14,212 bases of DNA from assembly GCA_947629275.1 (NCBI GenBank), contig CANRDG010000033.1, forward strand, positions 1 to 14,212. Direction: 5' to 3'. A program made the translations under genes and the position numbers. Below the pieces are notes generated by a model that worked only from the letters and a program-made list of their open reading frames with translations, searched no databases and was not told where the DNA came from. The stretch comes from an uncultured Clostridia bacterium. GTDB taxonomy: Bacteria; Bacillota; Clostridia; Oscillospirales; Ruminococcaceae. How positions within the stretch are numbered: position 1 is the stretch's first letter; each line of letters starts with the position of its first letter. Shown here one piece after another: positions 1 through 5,160 of this stretch.

Positions 1-1
1 T

Positions 2-61
2 GCTGATGGTGTTTTTTGGGAGCGCAATTCGCTGCATGAGCAAAAGTTAATTTCCGGATAA
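2..61 (+). other. Possible 3' end of an upstream gene; otherwise featureless
   Basis: One forward frame is open from the left edge for 19 codons and stops at TAA (59-61); its end reads VFWERNSLHEQKLISG, which is protein-like but far too short to assign. The other two forward frames also stop within 50 bases. This may be the tail of a gene outside the window or chance. Bases 62-111 show nothing beyond a GTTAAC palindrome. Confidence 0.15.
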
Positions 62-119
62 ACAGAAAACGTTAACTCACCAAAGACCCATATGTTTAAT
101 AACTGAAACTGTTGACAGC

Positions 120-138
120 CAAAACGGCTTCAAAACGG
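120..138. repeat. Direct repeat CAAAACGG x2, 11-bp period
   Basis: CAAAACGG occurs at 120-127 and exactly again at 131-138, one DNA turn apart. A TTGACA hexamer (112-117) lies just upstream and a TATAAT (146-151) downstream, but these are 28 bp apart, too far for an ordinary SigA promoter. In-phase direct repeats suit a dimeric activator such as an OmpR-family regulator; that role is inference. Confidence 0.35.
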
Positions 139-151
139 ATTATTGTATAAT

Positions 152-321
152 TTTAATGAAAATATCGTAAGGCCCCTGCCTGTGCGTTTACTTGGCTCTT
201 GCGGTTGGTTCAGAAGGCTGCTTTGACCGATCGTCTGACGTCGCAAGGGTTTGAAGATACTCCATATCAGGACATATGATTTTAAAAATAAAAAATCCAT
301 GCCGTGCGGTATGGATTTTTT
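152..321 (+). ncRNA. Candidate structured small RNA
   Basis: No open frame with a ribosome binding site is visible, yet the stretch is GC-richer than its surroundings and is bounded by a TATAAT hexamer (146-151) and a strong intrinsic terminator (290-321). CTCTTGCG (196-203) pairs without interruption with CGCAAGGG (242-249), closing a domain of about 55 bases, and CATAT/ATATG forms a small hairpin near 262-277. It does not match 6S RNA, SRP RNA, tmRNA or RNase P RNA as I know them. The promoter lacks a well-placed -35, so a transcript of about 160 nt is only a hypothesis. The region could instead be the untranslated tail of an upstream transcript. Confidence 0.3.
290..321 (+). terminator. 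Strong intrinsic terminator, palindromic
   Basis: Bases 290-303 pair with 308-321 to give a 14-bp stem (one G-U pair) with a GTGC loop. Six A bases on the left flank and six T bases on the right let it work in either direction. It ends any transcript entering from the left, before the promoter of the macrodomain gene. Confidence 0.85.
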
Positions 322-336
322 AATGCTCTGTGCTGA

Positions 337-365
337 TTGAAAATCTTGCCGAGATGTGTTATAAT
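337..365 (+). promoter_or_regulatory. SigA-type promoter of the macrodomain gene
   Basis: TTGAAA (337-342) and TATAAT (360-365) are separated by exactly 17 bp, and a TGT just before the -10 gives an extended -10. Start of transcription should be near 371-373, leaving a short leader with a GGAGGA site at 385-390. Confidence 0.85.
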
Positions 366-395
366 CATTAAAAACGTTTTATACGGAGGAAGAAT

Positions 396-1157
396 ATGAA
401 AGACAAGCTGGTTTACCTTATAGAATATCTGCTCGGCGAAGACCCGTCTTACGAAAGCGCATCTATACCGCAGGGCAAGGAAGAGCGTTTTGATATGTTT
501 CGCAGTCTTGTGAATGTCCGTCCGCCCAAGACTGCGGGCGAGGAGTTTCTGAAAGTGCAGGACGAGTTTTTGCAAGATGAAATAGCTGCAAAAGGCATAA
601 CAGACGCAGCCGACCTTTCACCGCGTGAAAAAGGTATAAAACTTTGGCGCGGTGATATTACCACGCTTCGCTGCGGTGCGATAGTAAATGCCGCAAACAG
701 CGGTATGACGGGCTGTTGGCAGCCGTGCCATGCCTGCATAGACAACTGTATACACACATACGCAGGGGTGCAGCTGCGGCTTGAATGTGCCAAAATAATA
801 AAAAATCAGGGAAGTGAAGAGCCTACGGGTCAGGCAAAGCTTACAAAGGCTTATAATTTGCCGTGTAAATATATTCTGCATACCGTAGGACCTATAGTAG
901 GCGGCGTGCTTGAAGAAACACACCGCCTGTTGTTAAAAAGCTGTTATATCTCATGTCTTGAAAAAGCTGTGGAGCATAGCATTGACAGCGTGGCGTTTTG
1001 CTGCATATCAACGGGCGTGTTTGGCTTTCCGCAGAAAGAAGCAGCCGAAATTGCCGTTGATACCGTCCGTGGCTTTGTTAAACAGCACGATATAGATGTT
1101 ATTTTCAACGTGTTCACCGCCAAAGACTATGACATATACGACAAACTGCTGAAATAA
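396..1157 (+). CDS. Zinc-dependent macrodomain protein (predicted protein ADP-ribose hydrolase)
   Basis: 253 residues. After an alpha-helical N-terminal extension (about 1-80) comes a macrodomain with GDIT at 86-89, NAAN at 98-101 and STGVFGFP at 205-212, the ADP-ribose-binding segments. Between them, C107, H112 and C114, followed by IDN and IH, reproduce the metal-binding motif of the zinc macrodomains typified by Staphylococcus and Streptococcus enzymes. Those enzymes remove ADP-ribose from proteins and are often encoded with a SirTM sirtuin and lipoylation genes. None of these partners is nearby: the gene has its own promoter and faces metY, ending 6 bp from it. The start is fixed by GGAGGA five bases upstream. 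The fold and metal site are clear; the physiological substrate cannot be told from sequence. Confidence 0.9.
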   Translation: MKDKLVYLIEYLLGEDPSYESASIPQGKEERFDMFRSLVNVRPPKTAGEEFLKVQDEFLQDEIAAKGITDAADLSPREKGIKLWRGDITTLRCGAIVNAANSGMTGCWQPCHACIDNCIHTYAGVQLRLECAKIIKNQGSEEPTGQAKLTKAYNLPCKYILHTVGPIVGGVLEETHRLLLKSCYISCLEKAVEHSIDSVAFCCISTGVFGFPQKEAAEIAVDTVRGFVKQHDIDVIFNVFTAKDYDIYDKLLK

Positions 1158-1163
1158 TTTATT

Positions 1164-2453
1164 TTACTGTTTTACAGCTGCGAATGCCTTGTCAAGAGCC
1201 TCTATGAGGTCAAGAATGTTCTCGGTGCCTATAGAAAGGCGTATCGTGTTGGGCTTTATGCCCTGATCGAGAAGTTCTTCCTCGCTAAGTTGCGAATGGG
1301 TGGTAGAAGCAGGGTGTATCACAAGCGATTTCACATCGGCAACGTTTGCAAGCAAAGAGAATATCTCCAAATTGTCAATAAACTTTTTGGCGTCGTCCTC
1401 ACTGCCCTTTATCTCAAAAGTGAATATAGATCCGCCGCCGTTCGGGAAGTATTTCTTGTAAACTTCGTGGCTTTCTTCGCTCGGGAGCGAAGGGTGATGA
1501 ACAGCCTCTACCTGCGGGTGCTCGCTTAAGTACTTCACTATCTTCAGAGCGTTCTCAACGTGCCTTTCAACTCTTAAAGAAAGCGTTTCAAGCCCTTGCA
1601 GGAATATAAACGCATGGAACGGCGAAAGCGTTGCGCCCGTGTCTCTCAGAAGTATCGCCCTTATGTAGGTAACGTATGCGGCAGCCCCTATGGCATCGGC
1701 AAAGCTTACACCGTGGTATGAGGGGTTGGGCTGGGATATCCACGGATATGCGCCCGACTTTTTCCAGTTAAATTTGCCGCCGTCAACTATAACGCCGCCT
1801 ATCGCAGTGCCGTGACCGCCTATGAACTTCGTAGCGCTGTGTACCACTATGTCAGCGCCGTATTCTATAGGTCTTACAAGATACGGCGTCGCAAAAGTGT
1901 TGTCAACAACAAGCGGTATGCCATGCGCGTGAGCAATTTTGGCTATCTTTTCAATGTCAATAGCGTTTGAATTCGGGTTGCCAAGCGTTTCAATGAATAT
2001 GGCTTTCGTCTTGTCGTTTATTGCCGCCTCAAAAGAACCCTCGACGGTCGGATCAACAAAAGTTGCTGTTATATTGCTGCTGAGAGGAAGCGTGTGCGCC
2101 AAAAGATTGTATGTGCCGCCGTATATCGTTTTTGAAGCGACTATGTTCTCTCCCGATTTTGCAAGAGCCTGTATGGCGTATGTTATAGCCGCCGCGCCCG
2201 AGGCAAGCCCCAGTGCAGCCACACCGCCCTCAAGAGCCGCTATTCTCTGCTCAAAAACGTCCTGAGTGGGGTTTGTCAGCCTGCCGTAAATGTTGCCTGC
2301 ATCGCGCAGTGCAAAACGGTCGGCAGCGTGCTGAGAGTTGTGAAAAACGTATGAAGAACTTGCGTATATCGGAACTGCGCGTGCATCGGTAACGGGGTCA
2401 GCGCTTTCCTGACCTGCATGAAGCTGTATGGTCTCGAATCTGTATTTTGACAT
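1164..2453 (-). CDS. metY: O-acetylhomoserine sulfhydrylase / aminocarboxypropyltransferase
   Basis: 429 residues, the normal length for MetY, a PLP enzyme of the Cys/Met metabolism family. It condenses O-acetyl-L-homoserine with sulfide to give homocysteine (direct sulfhydrylation route to methionine) and often has O-acetylserine sulfhydrylase activity. The start YRFETIQLHAGQ is typical. YGRLTNPT (56-63) contributes to phosphate binding across the dimer, LASGAAAI (83-90) contains the PLP phosphate loop, and SATKFIGGHGT (206-216) carries the Schiff-base lysine K209. The MetY-typical insertion with its Trp- and Pro-rich segment (about 226-245) is present and separates it from shorter MetB/MetC enzymes. 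AAAGGAG lies 9 bases before the ATG. It is preceded by an unusual leader (2454-2626) and has no visible terminator before the convergent macrodomain gene. Confidence 0.95.
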   Translation of the reverse strand: MSKYRFETIQLHAGQESADPVTDARAVPIYASSSYVFHNSQHAADRFALRDAGNIYGRLTNPTQDVFEQRIAALEGGVAALGLASGAAAITYAIQALAKSGENIVASKTIYGGTYNLLAHTLPLSSNITATFVDPTVEGSFEAAINDKTKAIFIETLGNPNSNAIDIEKIAKIAHAHGIPLVVDNTFATPYLVRPIEYGADIVVHSATKFIGGHGTAIGGVIVDGGKFNWKKSGAYPWISQPNPSYHGVSFADAIGAAAYVTYIRAILLRDTGATLSPFHAFIFLQGLETLSLRVERHVENALKIVKYLSEHPQVEAVHHPSLPSEESHEVYKKYFPNGGGSIFTFEIKGSEDDAKKFIDNLEIFSLLANVADVKSLVIHPASTTHSQLSEEELLDQGIKPNTIRLSIGTENILDLIEALDKAFAAVKQ

Positions 2454-2497
2454 GGTAAATTACTCCTTTATATTTATATTATAATGTTTATATGTTT

Positions 2498-2530
2498 GTC
2501 GAACGGGTGTAAACTGCAGTCACATTCGAC
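2498..2530 (-). promoter_or_regulatory. Inverted repeat in the metY leader
   Basis: GTCGAA and TTCGAC form perfect 6-bp arms around an inner ACTGCAGT palindrome flanked by GTG/CAC. On the transcribed (minus) strand the first arm covers the last sense codons of the candidate leader peptide and the loop begins at its stop codon. No U-run follows, so it is not an intrinsic terminator; a ribosome stalled on the leader could change this fold, but that is inference. Confidence 0.4.
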
Positions 2531-2558
2531 AGTATCTTTTCTGTAAATTTGCTTTCAT
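2520..2558 (-). CDS. Candidate 12-residue leader peptide upstream of metY
   Basis: On the minus strand an ATG at 2558-2556 is preceded, at an ideal 8-base distance, by a perfect AGGAGG (2567-2572), a better site than that of metY itself. The frame encodes MKANLQKRYCRM and stops at TGA (2522-2520), 66 bases before the metY start. The last codons include Cys and Met, the amino acids that metY serves. This pattern of strong ribosome binding site, short peptide with pathway residues at its end, and an overlapping inverted repeat is what a peptide-type attenuator looks like. One Cys and one non-initiating Met are too few to be decisive, and no terminator follows. Confidence 0.4.
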   Translation of the reverse strand: MKANLQKRYCRM

Positions 2559-2584
2559 CGGTATAACCTCCTAAACCTATCTGT

Positions 2585-2609
2585 TTGGTATGCTTTAATT
2601 ATATACCAA
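2585..2609. promoter_or_regulatory. Operator-like dyad over the metY -10 box
   Basis: TTGGTAT (2585-2591) and ATACCAA (2603-2609) are perfect 7-bp arms 11 bp apart that overlap the -10 hexamer and the start region. A further pair, CGGTAT (2559-2564) and ATACCG (2609-2614), repeats the GGTAT/ATACC core. Such placement suits a repressor. Rrf2-family regulators (CymR, IscR) often recognise ACC/GGT dyads and control cysteine genes in Firmicutes, so a CymR-like protein is one possibility (inference). Confidence 0.45.
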
Positions 2610-2626
2610 TACCGACACTATGTCAA
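2598..2626 (-). promoter_or_regulatory. Perfect-consensus SigA promoter of metY
   Basis: On the minus strand TTGACA (2626-2621) and TATAAT (2603-2598) are both perfect and are 17 bp apart. Transcription should start near 2590, giving a leader of about 140 nt before metY. Such a strong promoter is likely to be held down by a repressor, consistent with the dyad that overlaps it. Confidence 0.9.
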
Positions 2627-2655
2627 ATCCAAATTTTCTATAGAGAGATATAGTT

Positions 2656-3423
2656 TTAACCTATAATGTAATACGCCGTCAGCGCCAGCCATTCGCGCAG
2701 CCAGTATGTCGGCAAAAGATACAGCTTTGTAAAGCCGCTTATCGAGTATACATTTTCATAACCGCAGTCACGCGCTATCAGAGATGCCCTGTACTGGTGG
2801 TATCCGTCTGAAACTATCGTGATATCAAGCGGCAAGCCCTTTTCTTTCAGTATCTCGGCGGTGTATGAAAGGTTTTCCTCGGTTGAGGTAGAGCGATCTT
2901 CGGTAATTATCCGCTCCTCGGGCAGACCCTTTTCTATAAGGTATCTCTTCATTGCCTCAGCCTCCGAAATGTCCTCGCCTTTTCCCTGACCGCCAGAAAC
3001 AACGCACATAACGCCGTCGTTTTCTATAAGGTAGTCGTATGCCGCGTCAAGGCGGTAGGTGAGCATCTGCGTGGGGCGCGTGCCTTTAACGCCGCAGCCT
3101 AAAACTACCACAACATTCGGCTTTTCGGGGCGGGAGTCGTATGCGTTTATCATCATCACCGATAAAAATACCGCGTATGCCACGGCTATTATAATAAGTA
3201 CCACGCCGCAGCAAAGTATTATTTTTCCTGCGCATGTGTGCCAAAAGGGGAGCGAGCGCAGTTTTCCCCAGCCTATGGTGCAGGCAAGTGCGGCAGTGCA
3301 CAGCAGTATTCCGAAAGCGTTGCCTGCGTTTAGTATGCCTCGCGTTATCGGCAGTATGAACACCGCCAGCATAAAAGCTTCGGCGGCGGCAAGTAAAAAT
3401 TTGGCTATGGTAAGTATCTTCAT
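2656..3423 (-). CDS. Membrane-anchored DUF218 (YdcF/SanA/ElyC-like) protein
   Basis: 255 residues. Three hydrophobic segments (about 7-27, 33-52 and 67-92) are followed by a DUF218 domain (about 103-235). Its signatures are VVVLGCGV (104-112) with the nearby RPTQMLTYRL, VVSGGQG (141-147), SEAEAMKRYLIEKG (153-166), and EDRSTSTEEN (175-184), ending with VSDGYHQYRA (204-213). Family members are cell-envelope proteins; ElyC and SanA of E. coli affect envelope integrity, but their reaction is unknown and no substrate can be named here. AGGAG lies 8 bases before the ATG, with a promoter at 3476-3504. metY lies downstream on the same strand but has its own promoter, so a shared function is not implied. 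Confidence 0.85.
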   Translation of the reverse strand: MKILTIAKFLLAAAEAFMLAVFILPITRGILNAGNAFGILLCTAALACTIGWGKLRSLPFWHTCAGKIILCCGVVLIIIAVAYAVFLSVMMINAYDSRPEKPNVVVVLGCGVKGTRPTQMLTYRLDAAYDYLIENDGVMCVVSGGQGKGEDISEAEAMKRYLIEKGLPEERIITEDRSTSTEENLSYTAEILKEKGLPLDITIVSDGYHQYRASLIARDCGYENVYSISGFTKLYLLPTYWLREWLALTAYYIIG

Positions 3424-3475
3424 TTTGTTTTCTCCTGTTTTATGTCTTTTATATCATTAGGTTTGCTATATGTTT

Positions 3476-3504
3476 ATTATATCACTGTCGCCCTTTTAAT
3501 GCAA
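3476..3504 (-). promoter_or_regulatory. SigA-type promoter of the DUF218 gene
   Basis: On the minus strand TTGCAT (3504-3499) and a perfect TATAAT (3481-3476) are 17 bp apart, about 50 bp before the start codon. It diverges from a plus-strand promoter whose -35 starts only 30 bp away. Confidence 0.75.
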
Positions 3505-3533
3505 TTGTTTTCAGAATATTTTAAGATTTGCTC

Positions 3534-3562
3534 TTGAAAATTCGGCGGCTCTGTGCTATAAT
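3534..3562 (+). promoter_or_regulatory. SigA-type promoter far upstream of the MinD-like gene
   Basis: TTGAAA (3534-3539) and TATAAT (3557-3562) with a 17-bp spacer. Transcription would start near 3569, more than 300 bases before the first well-supported start codon. A GGTAC direct repeat (3571-3575 and 3586-3590) lies at the expected start region. Confidence 0.7.
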
Positions 3563-3789
3563 AATATCATGGTACATTGCCTTTAGGTACGGCGCAAAAT
3601 ATTTTTGTTATATTTTTGAATATGTTTTTTATATGGAAGATAATTTCAATTTCAACTCGAAGGAATGTATGTTTTAATAAATTATTAAAATGTAATGATT
3701 TATTCATAAATTTATTGTGCAAAATTTACAACTGCCGACCGAATAAATTATGCTAAGTAACAATGTTAAAAAAATATCTGATTTTATCT
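3563..3789 (+). other. AT-rich untranslated region
   Basis: This stretch has no open frame with a ribosome binding site, no recognisable riboswitch and no terminator. It is strongly AT-rich. The only structure I found is the 45-bp element at 3712-3756 that recurs upstream of cheA, plus the short GGTAC repeat near its left end. Confidence 0.5.
3712..3756. repeat. Intergenic element, copy A (upstream of the MinD-like gene)
   Basis: It begins with TTATTGTGCA, continues with AAT, CTGC, CGAA and TAAAT blocks, and ends with ATGCTAA. The same blocks occur in the same order at 12602-12652 upstream of cheA. It lies about 35 bp before the -35 hexamer at 3790, a position suited to regulator binding. 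Confidence 0.4.
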
Positions 3790-3817
3790 TTGACAATTCT
3801 CTAAAATATGATAAAAT
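3790..3817 (+). promoter_or_regulatory. Proximal promoter of the MinD-like gene
   Basis: A perfect TTGACA (3790-3795) is followed after 16 bp by TAAAAT (3812-3817). Transcription would start near 3824, giving a leader of about 65 nt with AAAGGAG ahead of the start codon at 3891. Confidence 0.65.
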
Positions 3818-3890
3818 AGAATAAGACATCTGTTTTTGTAAATCAAGTTTTTGAATTCTATAAATGTCACTTGAAAGGAGCAGTTATTCT

Positions 3891-4631
3891 ATGTCAAAAA
3901 TTATTGCGGTAACGTCCGGCAAGGGCGGTACGGGAAAATCTTCTATCAGCGCGTGTCTCGGCTATGCTCTTGCAAAGCAGGGCAACAGAACTCTTATCAT
4001 CGAGCTTGACTTCGGTCTGAGATGTATGGATATAATGCTTGGTATGCAGGGAAATATTCCTTACGACCTAGGCGACGTTCTTGCAGGCACCTGCGATGTT
4101 TATAAGGCTACCACCACGGTAAAGCTCGCATCTAATCTGAGCGTACTGTGTGCGCCTGCCGATCCGTTCGTCCAGCTGAAAGCGGAGGATATCGAAAAGA
4201 TAACCACCGAGATGAGAAAGTATTTTGAGTATATCATAATAGATACCTCGGCAGGTATAAACGGAAGCGTATTTGATATAGTTACAAATTCCGACCTTAT
4301 ACTTATCGTGACCACCCCCGACCCTGTATGCGTAAGAGATGCGCAGATGATGTCGGACGAGTTTTACAAGAGAGGCAACCAGAAGCAGAGACTTGTTATC
4401 AACAAGGCAAACAAGCGTGTGTTCGAGTATGAGTTCATGGACGACCTTGACGCTATTATAGATACCGTAGGCGTTCAGCTGCTCGGCGTTATTCCCGAGG
4501 ACAGCGCTATACCTCTTGCAACGGGCAAGGGCGCGCCGCTTTCTTCAAGTTCTATGGGATTTTTGGCGTTTTCAGCCATTTCCAGAAGAATAAAGGGCGA
4601 GCATATACCCATTCAGATCAAGATGTCGTAA
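3891..4631 (+). CDS. minD: MinD-like ParA/MinD-family ATPase, no C-terminal membrane helix
   Basis: 246 residues. The deviant Walker A reads SGKGGTGKSS (9-18), with both signature lysines K11 and K16 in the same positions as E. coli MinD. The next strand and switch read IELDFGLRCMD, where MinD has DxDxGLRNLD, so the first Asp is Glu. IIIDTSAGI is the Walker B/switch II segment. LVINK and GVIPED are also MinD-like. MinD positions MinC at the membrane to block off-centre division. The protein ends at IPIQIKMS and lacks the basic amphipathic helix that ends bacterial MinD. No MinC or MinE gene is near. Start 3891 is chosen because AAAGGAG lies before it; an in-frame ATG at 3864 would place that site inside the gene. 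A related role as an orphan positioning ATPase is possible. Confidence 0.8.
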   Translation: MSKIIAVTSGKGGTGKSSISACLGYALAKQGNRTLIIELDFGLRCMDIMLGMQGNIPYDLGDVLAGTCDVYKATTTVKLASNLSVLCAPADPFVQLKAEDIEKITTEMRKYFEYIIIDTSAGINGSVFDIVTNSDLILIVTTPDPVCVRDAQMMSDEFYKRGNQKQRLVINKANKRVFEYEFMDDLDAIIDTVGVQLLGVIPEDSAIPLATGKGAPLSSSSMGFLAFSAISRRIKGEHIPIQIKMS

Positions 4632-4715
4632 GGCGTTGAGATAACAGTAAAGACTTTATAATTTCATAGGTAAGAAGCCGGCACTATAAAACAACATGAA
4701 AGGAGATAAACTCCG

Positions 4716-5120
4716 ATGAATATAGCACTTATAGCGCATGACACCAAAAAAGAGCTTATGGTACAGTTTTGTATCGCGTACTGCGGCGTCCTGAACAGGC
4801 ATAATCTCTGTGCAACGGGAACGACCGGAAAGCAGGTATCAGAGGCAACGGGTCTTAGGATAACCAAGTACATGAGCGGCAAACAGGGCGGCGATCAGCA
4901 GATATCCGCAAAAATATCCTGCAACGAAATAGACCTGCTGTTGTTCTTCAGAGACCCCATCTCTGCAAAGCCCAACGAACCGAATGAAGCTGACCTGCTA
5001 AGGCTGTGCGACGTACACAACATACCCGTGGCAACCAACATCGCCACTGCCGAAGCCTTGATACACGCCCTTGAAAGAGGCGATCTTGACTGGCGTGATC
5101 TTGTTAATCCGTCAAGATAG
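4716..5120 (+). CDS. mgsA: Methylglyoxal synthase
   Basis: 134 residues, usual for the family. It converts dihydroxyacetone phosphate to methylglyoxal and phosphate, a bypass of lower glycolysis used when sugar phosphates build up. Family signatures are ALIAHD (4-9, with the conserved His8), ATGTTG (33-38) for phosphate binding, GGDQQI (58-63) with the catalytic Asp60 (Asp71 in E. coli), FFRDP (77-81) and NIPVATNIATAE (102-113). In the PNEPN segment (86-90) E. coli has PHDPD, so the equivalents of His98 and Asp101 are both Asn here. The gene follows the MinD-like gene by 84 bp on the same strand; AAAGGAG precedes the start by 10 bases. A weak TTGAGA/TATAAT pair (4636-4662, 15-bp spacer) could give separate expression. 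Confidence 0.93.
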   Translation: MNIALIAHDTKKELMVQFCIAYCGVLNRHNLCATGTTGKQVSEATGLRITKYMSGKQGGDQQISAKISCNEIDLLLFFRDPISAKPNEPNEADLLRLCDVHNIPVATNIATAEALIHALERGDLDWRDLVNPSR

Positions 5121-5160
5121 GTTTTGCATGGTGTGAAAATTATATATTTTAAAGGCATTG

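Noticed and set aside
146..151. Ordinary SigA promoter formed by TTGACA (112-117) and TATAAT (146-151)
   Set aside because: The 28-bp spacer is far outside the workable range, so the two hexamers were not joined into one promoter.
325..334. GCTCTGTGCT shared with 3548-3557 near two promoters
   Set aside because: Roughly a hundred 10-mer matches are expected by chance in a window this size, and similarity does not extend beyond the ten bases.
2638..2653. Possible terminator after the DUF218 gene (CTATAGAGAGATATAG)
   Set aside because: The stem is five AT-rich pairs around a six-base loop and no T-run follows on the minus strand.
2454..2655. SAM riboswitch or methionine T-box ahead of metY
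   Set aside because: The leader is only about 140 nt and contains neither the T-box core nor the conserved SAM-I segments, and no terminator hairpin with a T-run.
3731..3746. Motility sigma factor (SigD) promoter in the shared minD/cheA element
   Set aside because: GCCGACC resembles the -10, but no TAAA lies at the required 14-16 bp upstream in either copy.
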